A DNA stretch of 64,000 nt, taken from Myrmaecium sp. VS I D KN 1 (Eukaryota > Ascomycota > Dothideomycetes > Valsariales > Valsariaceae). The notes under the pieces were generated by a model. That model was not told the origin of the DNA. It searched no databases and worked only from the letters and a program-made list of their open reading frames with translations. Made by a program: the position numbers and the translations under genes. Positions within the stretch are counted from its first letter, which is position 1. Each line of letters opens with the position of its first letter. Where the stretch lies: contig JADQAV010000064.1 of NCBI GenBank assembly GCA_019775845.1, positions 108,825-172,824 of the forward strand, given 5' to 3'. Shown here piece after piece: positions 1 through 11,709 of this stretch.

Positions 1-71
1 ATAATGCCTTAGCTTTGACACACCCCTTAAGGTTTATAGTATTAGTTATTTCTTTTTAATAGTAATTATTT

Positions 72-240
72 ATATATTCTATCTTATAACAGTAATCATC
101 TGTCTGTTATTATTAAATATGATTTTATATCTATTATAATCTTATAACAGCGATTATTTATCTGTTGACTTTATAATAGTAATTATATATCCATTATAAT
201 CTTATAATAGCGATTATTCATCTGTTATATTCTATCCCCG
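72..240. repeat. Three-copy tandem repeat of about 59 bp
   Basis: Three diverged copies are anchored on the word CTTATAAYAG at 83, 141 and 201, a spacing of 58 and 60 bp. Each copy continues with a CGATTATT...CATCTGTT-like stretch. The array ends just before the left terminal inverted repeat of the neighbouring TIR element. Confidence 0.6.
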
Positions 241-244
241 ATAA

Positions 245-767
245 TTTATAAGAGAATTACTATTTATAGAGGCGGGTTTTGCTAGCAGCAGAGGCTATCT
301 TATCTAATTATCTTATCGATAAGATGGAACACTAAATCCAGTGCCAGTTTTAAGACTCGCTCGAAGGTCTTCAGGCTCTCACACAGGCCCTTACGCAGGC
401 CCTCACGTAGGCTCTCACGCAGGTCCTCTTGCAGGTCCTCTCGCAGGTGCCCTCGCCCTTTAGTAGCTCCGGTCTTCCTACCTGCGTGAGGGCCTGCGTG
501 AGGGCCTGTGTAAGGACAGCCCCTAAGGTATCGTAGGCTCGCTCGCAGGAGGCTTACTTATAGGAGGCTTGCTTGCAGGAGGCTCGCTCTTAGGCCCCCT
601 CGCAGGCCCGGTTACAGGCTCTCTTTTAAGCCCTCAGAGTGCCCTTAGCAGGCCCCCCTACAGAGCGCTCGCAGGCTTATTTAGTATTTAATCTAATCGA
701 TAAACTAATTATATAAGATAGTCTCTGCTGCTAGTAAAACCGGCCTCTGTAAATAGTAATTCTCATT
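245..767. mobile_element. Non-autonomous TIR (MITE-like) element with GC-rich core
   Basis: The left end (about 245-312) and the reverse complement of the right end (about 700-767) match over about 65-70 bp, sharing GAATTACTATTTA, the TTTTRCTAGCAGCAGAG block, CTATCTTAT and the TTATCGAT region. The core holds no ORF. It contains 12-bp-period repeats of the type AGGCCCTCACGC (about 373-450), an inverted run of the same unit (about 481-515), and a 17-bp-type AGGCTYGCTYRCAGGAGG repeat (about 536-600). Terminal inverted repeats plus no coding capacity suggest a MITE-like element. I did not find a clean target-site duplication, so the exact ends and superfamily are open. Confidence 0.6.
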
Positions 768-774
768 TATAAAG

Positions 775-1185
775 ATTTTAGTTTTTAACTTATCTAGCCC
801 TTTTATAAATAAATCAGCTGTCTGTTCTGCCGTTAGAATATACTTTAGGCTTATAAAACCTGATAACACGTAATCCCTAGCTATATAATACTATATATCT
901 ATATATTTAGATCTAGTGTGGTATTTAGGGGTTTTTACTAATTCTATTACTACTTCTATATATATCTAGTTATTTAAGTAAAATAGCTAGCTATATATAT
1001 TCTTTTATAGCCTCTTTTAATACTATATATTCGGCTTTATAGATTAATAGGGCTACCGATTTTCATAGGGTGCTAGGCCAGCTTATTAGATATTTATTTC
1101 CTTATAGAAATAAATAGCTAGTAGTGCTTTTTCTAGTTATATAATCACCCCCCTACTCTGAATTAGTATAGCCGATTAGATTAAG
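775..1185 (-). mobile_element. Decayed Ty1/copia retrotransposon, RNase H C-terminus
   Basis: Read on the minus strand, the stretch from about 1180 down to 1020 gives a copia-type RNase H signature: GYTNSE*GGDYITRKSTT, then a match to the VALSSTEAEY motif as VALLIYKAEY. Further down (about 950-780) comes the usual copia C-terminal part, with KTPKYHTRSKYIDI and a TAEQTADLFIKGL match. Several stops interrupt it, including one at the position of the conserved Trp, so it is a pseudogene. More of the pol gene probably lies upstream on the minus strand (1185-1500) but is too mutated to align by eye. The right TIR of the MITE-like element sits directly against the C-terminus. Confidence 0.75.
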
Positions 1186-1761
1186 ATTAAGTGATTTAGA
1201 GTATTTATATACTAGCCCTAATTTCTTTAGTACTATTTAGATACTTCTAAATGCGGTATAGTGCCCTCTAGTGATTTTTATCTATATTTACCATATATCT
1301 AGTGCATTACAACCACCTGATAGTGCCTCTATTTAGTGGTTTTAATTTATTATAACTATATTATAATGCCTTATTTTTGACAGTGATTTACTACCTGCTA
1401 AATACTCCTCTAGATATTATACTATATATCTTAACCTATAGATCTCTTATCTAATAAGTATAAGTAAACATCTAAGTATATTCAGCTATCTTAATATAAT
1501 CTAATAGTTTCTTCTCTATTATTATATAATATTAGTAGTTCAGGTACCTTATGAATTATTTAGTAATAACCTTTAATTTTAATAGAATTTAGAGAAATAA
1601 CGGCTTTATATATTAATCCCTGTTCTAATCCTTAAGATTACTATTATAATTACTTTTATACTAATTAAACCTGCTCTTCTAATAACTTTAATCCTAAATA
1701 TAGCTATAATAATAGTCTATAGAAGTTTATAGTTTATCGAGATTTACCTGATATTATAAGA

Positions 1762-1840
1762 AGTACTATTTGCAGAGGTAAGTTTCCTAAGCGGTAGAGG
1801 CTATCTTATCCTATCGCCTTATTAATAAGATTAAATACTA
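1762..1840 (+). repeat. Second, mutated copy of the TIR sequence
   Basis: ACTATTT-CAGAGGTAAGTTT followed by GTAGAGGCTATCTTATC and a TAAGAT...ACTAAA end aligns with the left TIR at about 255-330. The following 100 bp contains CGCCCTATATAGGCTCTTA, which resembles an AT-drifted version of the GC-rich repeat core of the first element. A matching right-hand TIR was not found. Confidence 0.5.
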
Positions 1841-3725
1841 AAATATTATATATTAAGAATCCGCTATACTATTACTCTTATTAGCTATATCGCTCTATAA
1901 TATCTTTTAAGCGCCCTATATAGGCTCTTAAAACTACTTTCTATATTACTTATAGGCGTCTAAATAGATATACTACCTCTAGGTCCTTATATAGACCGCC
2001 AGGAAGCCTTATAGGCTATTAAGAACTAGGTAAAGGCTTATAGTTATAGTATTATAATAAATAATAGGGATGTCTAGAGTAAAATATTCAGATTTCAGAT
2101 AAGGATACGTAGATTATTAATAGAGTATATATTAAATATAGTAGAGGCTCTATATATAATTTAGTTACTATATACCGCTAGATAAATATATATAAAAAGA
2201 CGATCCTTTAAAATAGTAATTAAGTATATTAAGGAGGGGTATACTTTCTAGCTAGTTAAGATAATTAAAGCTGCCTATAACTATTACTAGTATATATAAA
2301 TATAGCTCTACTAGCCTACCGTATACTATTAAGCGATAATAAGAAGTTAATATATATTCTTTTAGCTATAAAAGTAACGCCTAGATAGATATAGACTATC
2401 CTAATATTATAATAGCTAATATATATAAGTATAATAAGATACTATAGATATATAAAGAGTTATTAAATAGCCTTATACTAACTTAATCCTTCTAGCTAAC
2501 TCTTTAAGAGTAGGAAAAATAATACTCTAAATACTAGTATATATTTAAATAGTGTAGTAATAATAACTATATTAATTATCTCTTCTAGGCTTATCTAAGC
2601 TCTATTAAGCTCCTTAAGTAGTATCCTAATCTCCTTCTTATTAACAGTATATATAAGATAAACTACTATAATATACCTCTTATCTATATAACTAGTTTTA
2701 TATAAGGCCTTATATTTAATATAGCGTACGCGCTTATTATTAGGGAAAATAAAATAAACTATACTTTATTTATAACTTATCGAGGGGCCCTTTAGTAATA
2801 AATACTATATAAAAGCCGCGTTTCTCAGTTATAAATAAGAAGAGGGCCTTAAAGAACGCCTATAAAAGTAGTAAGTACTTCTAATTAGGACCTTAGTTAT
2901 ATTAATAGTATACTAGATATCTTCTGAATTATAGATAGCTAGAGTAGGAAGTACTAGGATTATAAAAAGGGCCTATTAAGTAAGGAGGAGAAGAAGGAGC
3001 TTTAATAAAAATATTAGGAATCTAATATTAAATAGAAGACGCTAATAGAGTTAAAGTTAAAAACTAACTTTAATACTTAATAGTAAATGCTTAAAGATAA
3101 CTATTTAATATAGATTATTCTATTAATATATCTATAGAAAGAGTAACTAGATAAGTAGAAGAAAAGTTTATTAACTTCTAAATTAGCTATAGTATTATAG
3201 TATAAAGTGAATTCTAGTCTCCTAGTATTAAGTTAAACGCTTTTAATAACTATACTATAAGACTACTTATACTAATAAAAGTACTTATACTTATTCTAAG
3301 ATATATCTAAATAGCGTAAAGGGCGATCTTCTCTTAGTTATAAAAGTTATTTATATTAAGATAGTTTTTACTAATATACTTAATAATATTACACCTATTA
3401 ACCTAGTATACTCTAGAAATAAATAAGGGATATAGTTAGGAATACTTCTACTATCTCCTAATATAATTAGACTAGTATTTAGCTATACTAAGACTAGAAC
3501 TAGTATTAAATAATTAATTCTGGGTAGTTACGGTAGATATGCGATTAAAGTCGCCTCTAAGCCCCTGAGCCGACCGGCTGGTCAACCAACCTAGCCATCC
3601 GATTATCTCCTATACCAGTCCCGTCCCATTCGACCCAGAAGAATCCTTTCCCCTATCCATCCAAGACTGATCGGATCACTTAAACCTCACTCTTTGCGTC
3701 CCCTGACGAAGCTGCCTCCTCTCGG

Positions 3726-5913
3726 TTATGGTTTTTCGTCCTTCTCCTTCCCGGATCCAGGCGTATCCACTTCCAGCGGACTCTCCGACAGCGACGATGC
3801 GGTTGTTGCCACCGTACCCTTCCTCTGTTCAGGACCACCTCTTCCCTCCCCTTCCACGTGCACATCCCCCATCCCACCTACCTCCACACCCACATCATGG
3901 CCCCTTATTCCCCCCAGAACCCCCCGCACCCGCTCTGCTACCCCGCCCACCTCACTCAGCAACCCCACCAGCTGTACGCCCTGCACCTGCAACTCCGCCA
4001 CTGCCCTCTCCAACACTCCATTCCGATCCCGCAGCCGCTCCACCTCTCCTCGCAACGTTACCGCCGACCCGTCCGCGTCGTATCCCGGCCCCAGGCCTGG
4101 TCCTGCTGAACTTCCGCGCCGACACCGGCACCGCCTCCGCTCCTCCCGCCCACGCTCCTCCAGCGCACTCGCCATGGCCACGATGCGCCCGTACTGTCCC
4201 GCGCACGCGGCAAGTTGGCTGCGAGCCTCATCCCGGGCGGCCGCCAACCCGCCCACCTGCTCCTCCAGCCCGGCCAGCTGGGCTCCCAGCCGCTCACGCT
4301 CCTCGAGCAGGCCATGCAGCTCCGCCTCGGCGGTCGCGGCCTTGGCCTCCAGCGCTGCGTTTCGGGCGCGCTGTCGCTCGAGGTGCTGCATGCAGAGCTC
4401 GTGTGTGCGCTGGAGCGTCGACAGCTGGACGGTCTGCAGGCTGAGCTGGTGCTGCAGGTCGTGCAGATGGGATGTTTGGACGCCGGTCAGAGTGGATATG
4501 GAGGCGGAGGTGGGCGCACTTGAGGGCGGAGGCGGGAGCGGCGGAGGCGGGGAGGAGACGGGGGCAAGAGAGGAGAAGCTGGAGGCGGGAATCTGGGTCA
4601 GGGACGAGGGCGATGGAAGCAGCCGCTGGGACGTTGAGCCTGTGAGTGGGGAGCGGGATGGAATGTAGCCGGATGTGCTGCTGGTGGAGGCGGTCCGACG
4701 GGGGGACTGGGGGATCGAAGCGGGTGGTGGTCCGTGGGTGGAGGGAGGCCGACGGAGTTCAATAGCGTCCACGCTGTACGGCTGAGACGGTCGACGTGGC
4801 GGGTGGACGGGGCCAGAGAGAGTCCTTCGGAACGGAGGCATACCTGTTGACGATTCGGTGTTGCCCTGACGCCGCTTGACGCCTTCCGCAAAACGAGCGC
4901 CGTAGAATCCAGCGCCTTCGAATTTGAAGGGATAATCACTCACACGGTCGACGTCCGATCTTGTCGTTAGATCTGAGAGGCCGATGCTGTCCCCTTTCAC
5001 AACGTCGAGAACCCACTCCAGAGTCCGGTCGTAGCTGAGGTGGTCGATGTCGGGGATCTGAAAAGGGCGTGAGAAGAAAGAGCGGACGAAGACGCCCGAA
5101 GCTGCAGCCACAGCGCGCCGGGTAGAGAGTGAGCGGGATAGGGGGCAGATGTGGCGCCGGACATACCTCCTTGACCGCCTGAGCAGACTCCACCAACGAA
5201 CTCTGCAGCTTCGAGTCCAGAAGTACCAGCTCAGCGGCGAGCTTGCGAAGCAGAACGCGAACCCTCGTGCATGTAGGTCCAGTGCAAGTGACGGGGCAGC
5301 ATCGCGCCGATGTAGAAAGGTGTTCGGCTTGGATGTCCACTGCATGACCAGACAACGTTCCCGATGACAATGACGCTGAGGATGGTTCGGACAGACTAGT
5401 CTTGGCGTCTGCAGTGAATGACAGTAAGCAAAACAACTGCCACCAAAGTCTCGGGCAGCTTCAGGCAGGCGTGGTCCGCGCTGAGGGGCCGAGCGAGGAT
5501 GATTTACCTGTGATTGTCTTGGACTCATCGCGTTCCCATCCTGAGGGAAGGCCGGCGTTGGCCTGGGTTTGGTTGTATTCATACAGTCGCGGGCGCTTGT
5601 CTTGATAACCGTACTGCTGCTCGCTTGGCTCAAACCTGAATGGTTCATAACCTATTTGCGCGCTCTTCTGGAAGGTGTTTGAGGCCGCCGCACTGTCGCG
5701 ATGCTTGCCGGCCGATGTGTCACTCGTGGTTGGAAGTAGAGGTGGCAGCCGCCAATCGTCACCTTGGCCGTCACGAGTGGCCCAGCCGGCCTGTAGAGGC
5801 AGTGACGGGAGGGGTTCCTGGTGAGCAGATCCGGCGGAAAGCAGGTAGGTAGGTCGGAAGTCGGAGGGGTGAGTAGATTCCCATGGTCTTTTCCTGCCTG
5901 TCCACGATTCCAT
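3726..5913 (-). CDS. Conserved coiled-coil protein of unknown function
   Basis: The model joins 5913-5508, 5408-5167 and 5057-3726 and gives 659 aa. The start MESWTGRKRPWES was chosen over an upstream in-frame Met at 6036 because its N-terminus looks like a genuine protein start. Introns have GTAAAT...CTGCAG and GTATGT...TTTCAG ends. The middle exon holds a short Cys-rich stretch (CCPVTCTGPTC) followed by a helix. A Pro/Ser-rich linker then leads to a long coiled coil (about residues 400-530, with LERQRARNAALEAKAATAEA) and a second short coil. It resembles a fungal family of predicted nuclear coiled-coil proteins, but I see no GATA or Zn2Cys6 finger. Function unknown; exon structure is moderately certain. 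Confidence 0.65.
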
Positions 5914-7083
5914 GAGTTGCACCGGCTTTTGAGAACGCAGCACGACTGATCCGGATCGCCATCCGATTTCAGTGCGAGGTGGTGATGAGGGCGCGCGGTC
6001 AAAAGCGAACTGGCGTGGCTTGTGTCCCGCCCTCACTCACGGATGTAAATGTCCAATTCCCGAGACGAGCGCTTAGTAATGCGGCAAGTGGGTGCCACAC
6101 GAGTTCGTCCGGGACGGGCGATATTGAAAGGATGCTGGCTGGTGGTAGGAGGCGCGCACGCGTGCTTCCTCGTTCTGCATGCAGGTGGCTGCTGTGTAAC
6201 TGTGCAGTAGCCCCGGCTAACAATATCAAGCCTTGCTGACGTCGTGAGGTAGCGGAGGCGACCTGGCGCTTATTGCAAGCGCCGGTACCGAGGACAGAGG
6301 GCCTGGAGAAGCGGCGCCTAAGCCGACTTAAGTATAACGAGTCGAAGAGTTGCAGATGGACAGGACGGGCTTCAGAGAGCGGGTGTTGCGGGGAAACAAA
6401 GCGGATGGAATGAGACGACTGGTTAGGGAGCACGACTGGACACCGGGAACAGCACGCAGGTCAGGAAGAAGAAGGGTGGACGTGTGATTGGAGGTAGGAT
6501 AATCTATGTAATACGGGACAGGGCGAGGTGCATACAATAGGAAGCCAGCGGGTGAGCTTCGATGCCCACACTGGGGGGACGTTGGCGCTGAGTAATCGGA
6601 GAGGTGCAGGAAGGGTGAGATGGATTGGTACAGTGGAGCACCGAGTATGTAAGGAAGGAGGAACGCTCGCGCCGCGGACACGGCCTTCGCAGCGGCAGGA
6701 GCTAGGAGCAGGATGCGGCCGGCCGCGGAGTGAGATTCGGCCCATCCCTGGCATAAGGATGGTGGGAGGGTGAGAAGATGGAGGCGGCTTGATCCTCCAG
6801 GAAAGCAGGCCGTAGGTGGGAGGAGGTTGGTACATACGATAGGTAGGTATTCGATATGCGGCCGAGAAGGCCATCCTTCCGCGCGCTTCCGGTCCTCCTT
6901 TGCCGGACGAAAGAAGGCTGTGAGGATGGCTCATCTCGGCAGATACATGGGGGGGTCCCGCCGGCGACACTCAATACATATGCCTTCACCATGTCACGAT
7001 CCGAATGGCAAAGGCCATCGGTACCGAGAGAGGTGATGTTGTTGCTAAGGGGACGAGCAGCTGTTCCTTGGAAAGGAGGAACC

Positions 7084-7093
7084 AAGTCAGCCA

Positions 7094-7130
<37 letters not shown>

Positions 7131-7157
7131 TCAGTCAGTCAGTCAGTCAGTCAGTCG
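7084..7157. repeat. (CAGC/CAGT)n tetranucleotide microsatellite
   Basis: About 18 units alternate between CAGC-type and CAGT-type tetranucleotides. The first part is a CAGC/CAGT mix and the end is a pure CAGT run. Confidence 0.9.
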
Positions 7158-8593
7158 GCCGAGGAGGTGCGAAGGGCTGCACGGTGGAGAAGGTGGAGCA
7201 GCTGAGATAGGCGGGATGATCAAACGCCGCCGGAGTTGCGGCTTCAAGAGGGCTAGTTGGTCGGCGTGGCAGAGCGTGACGGAAAGGCATGGCGCATGGC
7301 ACATGGCACCTGGCATCTGGCATCTGGCATCGCTGGCGCAGGTGTGCAGGAGGAGGCTCAAGGAGTCGAGTCCGATGCGTGATGTGCAGGCCAGATGATG
7401 GAAAGCAATGGGAAGTCGACGCCTTAGCGCTTACTCATACGCCGCCAAGCCCTGCCTCCTCCCGCCGCTCATCTTCGCGACGACAACGACGCGAAGAGGC
7501 AGCAGCAGCAGCAGCAATCACAGAAGTATCGAACTCGACAGGCACCCCATCCACAAGCCGCCAACCAACATGCTCGCTTTGGCGTTGCACCAACAACGAC
7601 ATCATCCATTCATTCATCCATGCGCCTCCTCCGGTCCTTAACTCCCCGGGATGCAAACCCAGCAACTCATCCCCGAGCTTTCCCTCCTCCACCACCCTGC
7701 AATCGCGTGCATCTCAAGCTGAAGCTCACCCAACCAGCGCCTCCCGTCCTGTCCTGGCTGCAGAATTCAGCAATGTATGATAAGTACTGCTTTCCCCGCC
7801 TGTTCACGTCCAATCCCGTCCGTGATGATTCTCACCCGACATGGGCCTTACCCCGCCCGAGATTCCTCATCTCCTCCCCGAACCCGGATCACTTAGGTTG
7901 GTATGCTCCAGGAGGTCCTGAATACCTCTCGTGCACGCGGGCGGGATGAAGAGCGCGTGTGTATGGACGGTTGTGTAGGGCTGCAAGGATCCGAGCTCTT
8001 GCGGCAGGAATGGTGATGCCTGGGAGAGGAGGGTAGGTATTCTTGGAAACGGTTGGGTGATACATATACACACATTTGTATATTTAGTAAGGTGGGGGTA
8101 ACGGATGAGCTGCACTGACGTTGATGCAGTAAGGTAAGACTGAAGGGCACGAGCATGCCGCATGCGGTGCTGGTTGTGAGCATTCCTGCTGTGCTCCGTT
8201 GATTCCTTGGCTTGGAGAGAGGAGAGTACACGCAAAAGCAGCACGTGTGAGGAGTAGAAGACTCCCGGGTCTGTATCAGCTCACCAAACATTTTTGGTCT
8301 CTATCTTCGTGTCCTTGTCACTGGGAGGCACTCTGGAACTCGGGAACAGAAAGAACAAAAGAGAGGAAAAGATAATTAAATCGCAGACATCAACCTTGTA
8401 AAATCGAGGATCGATTATGGAAATGAGCCCATCCAAGGCGATATAAAACGGTGTCGTCCGTCTGCAACCACTCTGACTCTGGTCCGATGGATCTCCGTCG
8501 CAGCCTCGCCTCCTGTCTCCATCCATCTGCATTTTCCAGAAGGCGGGTCGAAGCAGTTTGCCTGTCGCGGCCCCACTGCGGACGACGACGAAT

Positions 8594-8645
8594 GATGGAC
8601 GGTGGTGGACGGTGGACGGTGGACGGTGGACGATGGACGTTGGCC
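8594..8645. repeat. GGACGGT minisatellite, 7-10 bp units
   Basis: Successive units of the type GGTGGACGGT and GGACGGT repeat about six times, with small variations. It lies about 300 bp upstream of the MFS gene start. Confidence 0.75.
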
Positions 8646-8945
8646 AGGTGGGGACAGCCGGGTGGGGTACGTACCTTGTTCGCTTTGTTGATCGGGTCAC
8701 CTCAGGCCGAGGGACGAGCGACATCAGTGCCTCTCGCCAACTTCCCACTTTCTCCTCCGACAACCATCACCCACCACGGCCATGGTCCATCTGCCCCAAT
8801 GCTCCTCTGCACCACGATACCCATGATACGCGAATAGCCTGCGCTCACGCCTTTCCTCCCCCTTCATCGCCTTCCGGACCGTGCATTGGCTGCGCGATCA
8901 CCGCCGACCGCACCACTTCTACTGCCACTGCCACTGCCATTGACC

Positions 8946-10999
8946 ATGCCGCTCACCCTCCCGCGCTTCCTCTCAATCACGGCGACGCGCACCCAGGCGC
9001 TCACCTACCTCCTCGGCATCGCTCTCTTCAGCATCTCCTTCCTCGTCTTCCTCAACAGCAGCATCAGCTTCGTCATCACCGACGTCATCGGCCGGCACCG
9101 CGGCGTCGGCGATGCGGTCGGCACGTTGGGCTTCGCCGATGAGCTGGTTGCTCTGGTCGCCTGCCCCATCTGGGGTATCGTGAGTGACCGCGTGGGCGTG
9201 CGAGCCGTCGCCGTTGCCGGATATGCTCTCATCGGGGTGGCCTTGTGCGTGCTGGTTCAGGCGAGAAACGTGTATCCGCAGCTGCTGTTGGCCCGGCTGT
9301 TGTTCAGCGTAGGAGGCGCGGCGAGGTGAGCATCTCTACCGGCGTGCCGACGAGAAGTCACATCCTGGAGCATGCTAACAGATCCTCCTGTCGCAGCGCG
9401 ACAATGGTCACTGCCATCCTCCCCTCGATGACTCTTCCCGCCTCTTCCATCTCTTCGCAAGACGAGCACACTCCAGGCAGCGCCAATCCCAACCGCAACT
9501 CCACCCACACTCTCTCCCCCTCCATCTCATCCGAGCTGACCATCACGCCGGCGCGCTTCCAGTCACATTCGCCGGTCGCTGAAGAGGCAGGCGAGCCCGG
9601 CAGCGACAATGGCGCGGCCCAGTCACCCTCTTCCACCGGTACCACCTCCTCCCACCTGGCCGGCCTGGTTGGCATGTTTACCGGCTTCGGCGCGCTCCTC
9701 GCTCTCGTCGTCTTCCTTCCGCTCCCGACCCGCTTCCAGCGCGCAGGCTACACTCCAGCCGGGGCCGTTGCCGCCGCCTTCTACGTCGTCGGCGCGATTG
9801 CTATAGTTGTTGCCATCGCCGTCTCCTTCGGGCTCCGCAACCTTCCGGGCGAATCCGGCAAAAGTCTGCGAAACCTCTTCCACCAGCCGCGCCACAAGCG
9901 CACTTCCGCCTCATCGCTTCCGGACGGGATTCCCTCCTCCGCTGCCGACCTGCCGACCCCGCCTCCCCCGACTCTCAGTTACCCGCGCCTCCTCCTCACG
10001 AGCCTACACCTGGCTATCCATGATCCGTCGCACATTGGCCTCGCCTACCTCGGCGGCATCGTCGCCCGCGCCTCCAGCGTCGCCATTTCCCTCTTCTTGC
10101 CGCTCTACACCCACGCCTACTTCATCGAGTCCGGTCAGTGCTCCGCCGGCGGCGACGGCGATGGGGCGGGAGACATCAAGCACGCCTGCCCGCGCGCCTA
10201 CCTCCTCGCAGCCGCCCTGTCTGGCACCTCACAGCTCGTCGCCCTCCTCTGCGCGCCTCTGTTCGGCTGGCTGGGCGCGCACTACAGCGGCGGGGTCAGC
10301 AGCGACGAACGAACGCGCAAAGGCCTCCTCCAGCACTCCTCTTCGGAGGGCCTGGGCATCAACCTGCCCCTCCTCCTCGCCGCGATCGCGGGCCTGGCGG
10401 GCAACGCGCTCTTCGCGCTGCTGCGCTCGCCCGACCCGAAGAGTGCGCAGGGCAACGGCGGCGTCTTCCTCATCGTCGCCCTCATGGGCTTCTCCCAGAT
10501 CGGCTGCATCGTCCTCTCCCTCGGCTTGCTGGCGCGCGGGGTGAGCGAGGTGGGAGGCAGCGCCGATGAAGAGCAGGAGCGGAGAGGCGCGCATGCACGT
10601 CAGCGTGAACGCCACGAAGAGGCCAGACCGGGGAGGGAGGGCGAAGAGGAGGCGGAGGCCTTGCTCGGTGCGGACGCAGGTGCGGATGTGGAGGCGGAGG
10701 CGGAGGCGCGGTCTGACGGACTCGGCAGCGGCGGTAGTAGCAGCAGCAGCAGCAGCCGCGCCCACCTCAAGGGCAGCCTCGCGGGCTGTTACTCCCTCTT
10801 CGGCGGCGCCGGCATCCTCGTCCTAACCAAGTTCGGCGGCTGGGCGTTCGACGCGTGCGGTCCGGCCGCGCCGTTCTGGATCTTGGCTGCCTTTGAGGCC
10901 ATTTTGGCGCTCGGCGTGGTGGGCGTGGGTGGATGGGGATGGGTACGTCGGGTGCTGCTGCGTGGAAGGGGGAGGGGCGGTGGGAGGACGAGGCTGTAG
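8946..10999 (+). CDS. MFS transporter, YCR023C-like
   Basis: Exons 8946-9325 and 9397-10999 give 660 aa; the intron is GTGAGC...CGCAG. The start is an ATG in a GACCATGCC context. The N-terminal half has the MFS loop (GIVSDRVGVR) and a SVGGAASATM segment. A Ser-rich loop follows, then further membrane helices (GLVGMFTGFGALLALVVFL), a cytosolic central loop (about residues 285-325), and C-terminal helices with QIGCIVLSLGLL. A charged Glu/Arg/Ser-rich loop (about residues 520-590) precedes the last two helices. The family is the major facilitator group of S. cerevisiae YCR023C, a vacuolar-membrane transporter of unknown substrate. It is convergent with the next MFS gene. Confidence 0.85.
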
Positions 11000-11709
11000 A
11001 GGGAGTTCGTGAAGGAGGAGGAAGTTTGGACCCGTTATGAACATATCATGGCAACGTTGGAACGTATCGTGCAGTCAGGAGCAGTGATGTAATGTTATGT
11101 GATTCCCCTTTACCCTTGCGTGATCCCTTCCAGTCGATACGTAAAAATCATAAGTTTCTCTTGTGCATACAAGTTCTTCTACCTTTCTTCTATTGTCCCG
11201 TCCTGTTTTCGTCGATGCCCGCGATGTACCTGATATCGTGTTTTATCCCCTCCGTTGAGCGAGCGGAGAGTTGTGTATTCCGCATGGTACAACGTGGATG
11301 GTATGGATGGTAGGAACGGTGTATGGAATAACACGCGTTCGGATAGATGCTCGTGGAAGGAGAGAGAAGATGACGTTGATAGTAGGGAATATCGTGATGT
11401 GAAGGGGGGAATCGATAGGATGATGAGAGGTGTTGACGATACGGTAGGGAGAGATAAGATGAGGTCGTGAATGAGGGATGATTGATGGAGAGGCGGGCTT
11501 TTGGATGGTGTACTAGGGGTAGAGGGGGTGTGAGGTGTGAGGGATGATAGGAATGAGGTATAATTGGGGAGAAAGAAGACGGCAAAAGAGGATTGAAAAG
11601 AAAATTGAAGACTTGGTAGGACTTCCCATTCTGCATGCGATTCAATGAACTATAAGAGTCTGTGAAAGACAATGCCTATCCATGCATACGCTTCCTCTTC
11701 ACCTCCACC
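11000..11709. other. Convergent 3' intergenic region
   Basis: This is the shared 3' region of two tail-to-tail MFS genes. It carries AT-richer UTR-like sequence and no convincing ORF. Confidence 0.5.

Larger units (their letters stand above)
1..3540. repeat. AT-rich, RIP-like repeat block without intact genes
   Basis: The block is dominated by TA-rich words and stop codons in all frames, and it switches abruptly to GC-rich unique sequence near 3541. The only GC-rich stretch is about 350-670, the core of a TIR element. A decayed copia fragment (about 780-1180) shows tryptophan codons turned into TAG, as expected from C-to-T mutation by repeat-induced point mutation. The part from about 1850 to 3540 has no reading frame of useful length on either strand and I could not assign it to a family. 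Such AT-rich isoland blocks are typical of RIP-active Pezizomycotina; that RIP caused this one is inference. Confidence 0.85.
5914..8945. other. Intergenic region, divergent promoters, with simple repeats
   Basis: About 3 kb lies between two divergently transcribed genes. Only short overlapping ORFs without coding character are present. It includes a tetranucleotide tract (7084-7157), ten-base CATGGCAYCTGG-like repeats around 7288-7335, and a short minisatellite near 8594-8645. I found no tRNA or other RNA gene. Confidence 0.6.

Noticed and set aside
373-515. CRISPR-like array of short repeats
   Set aside because: Direct and inverted 12-bp units without spacers, in a eukaryotic repeat block; explained as the core of a TIR element.
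3694-4668. 324-codon plus-strand ORF opposite the coiled-coil gene
   Set aside because: Pro/Ser/Arg-rich shadow; the minus strand has a coherent coiled coil and consensus introns.
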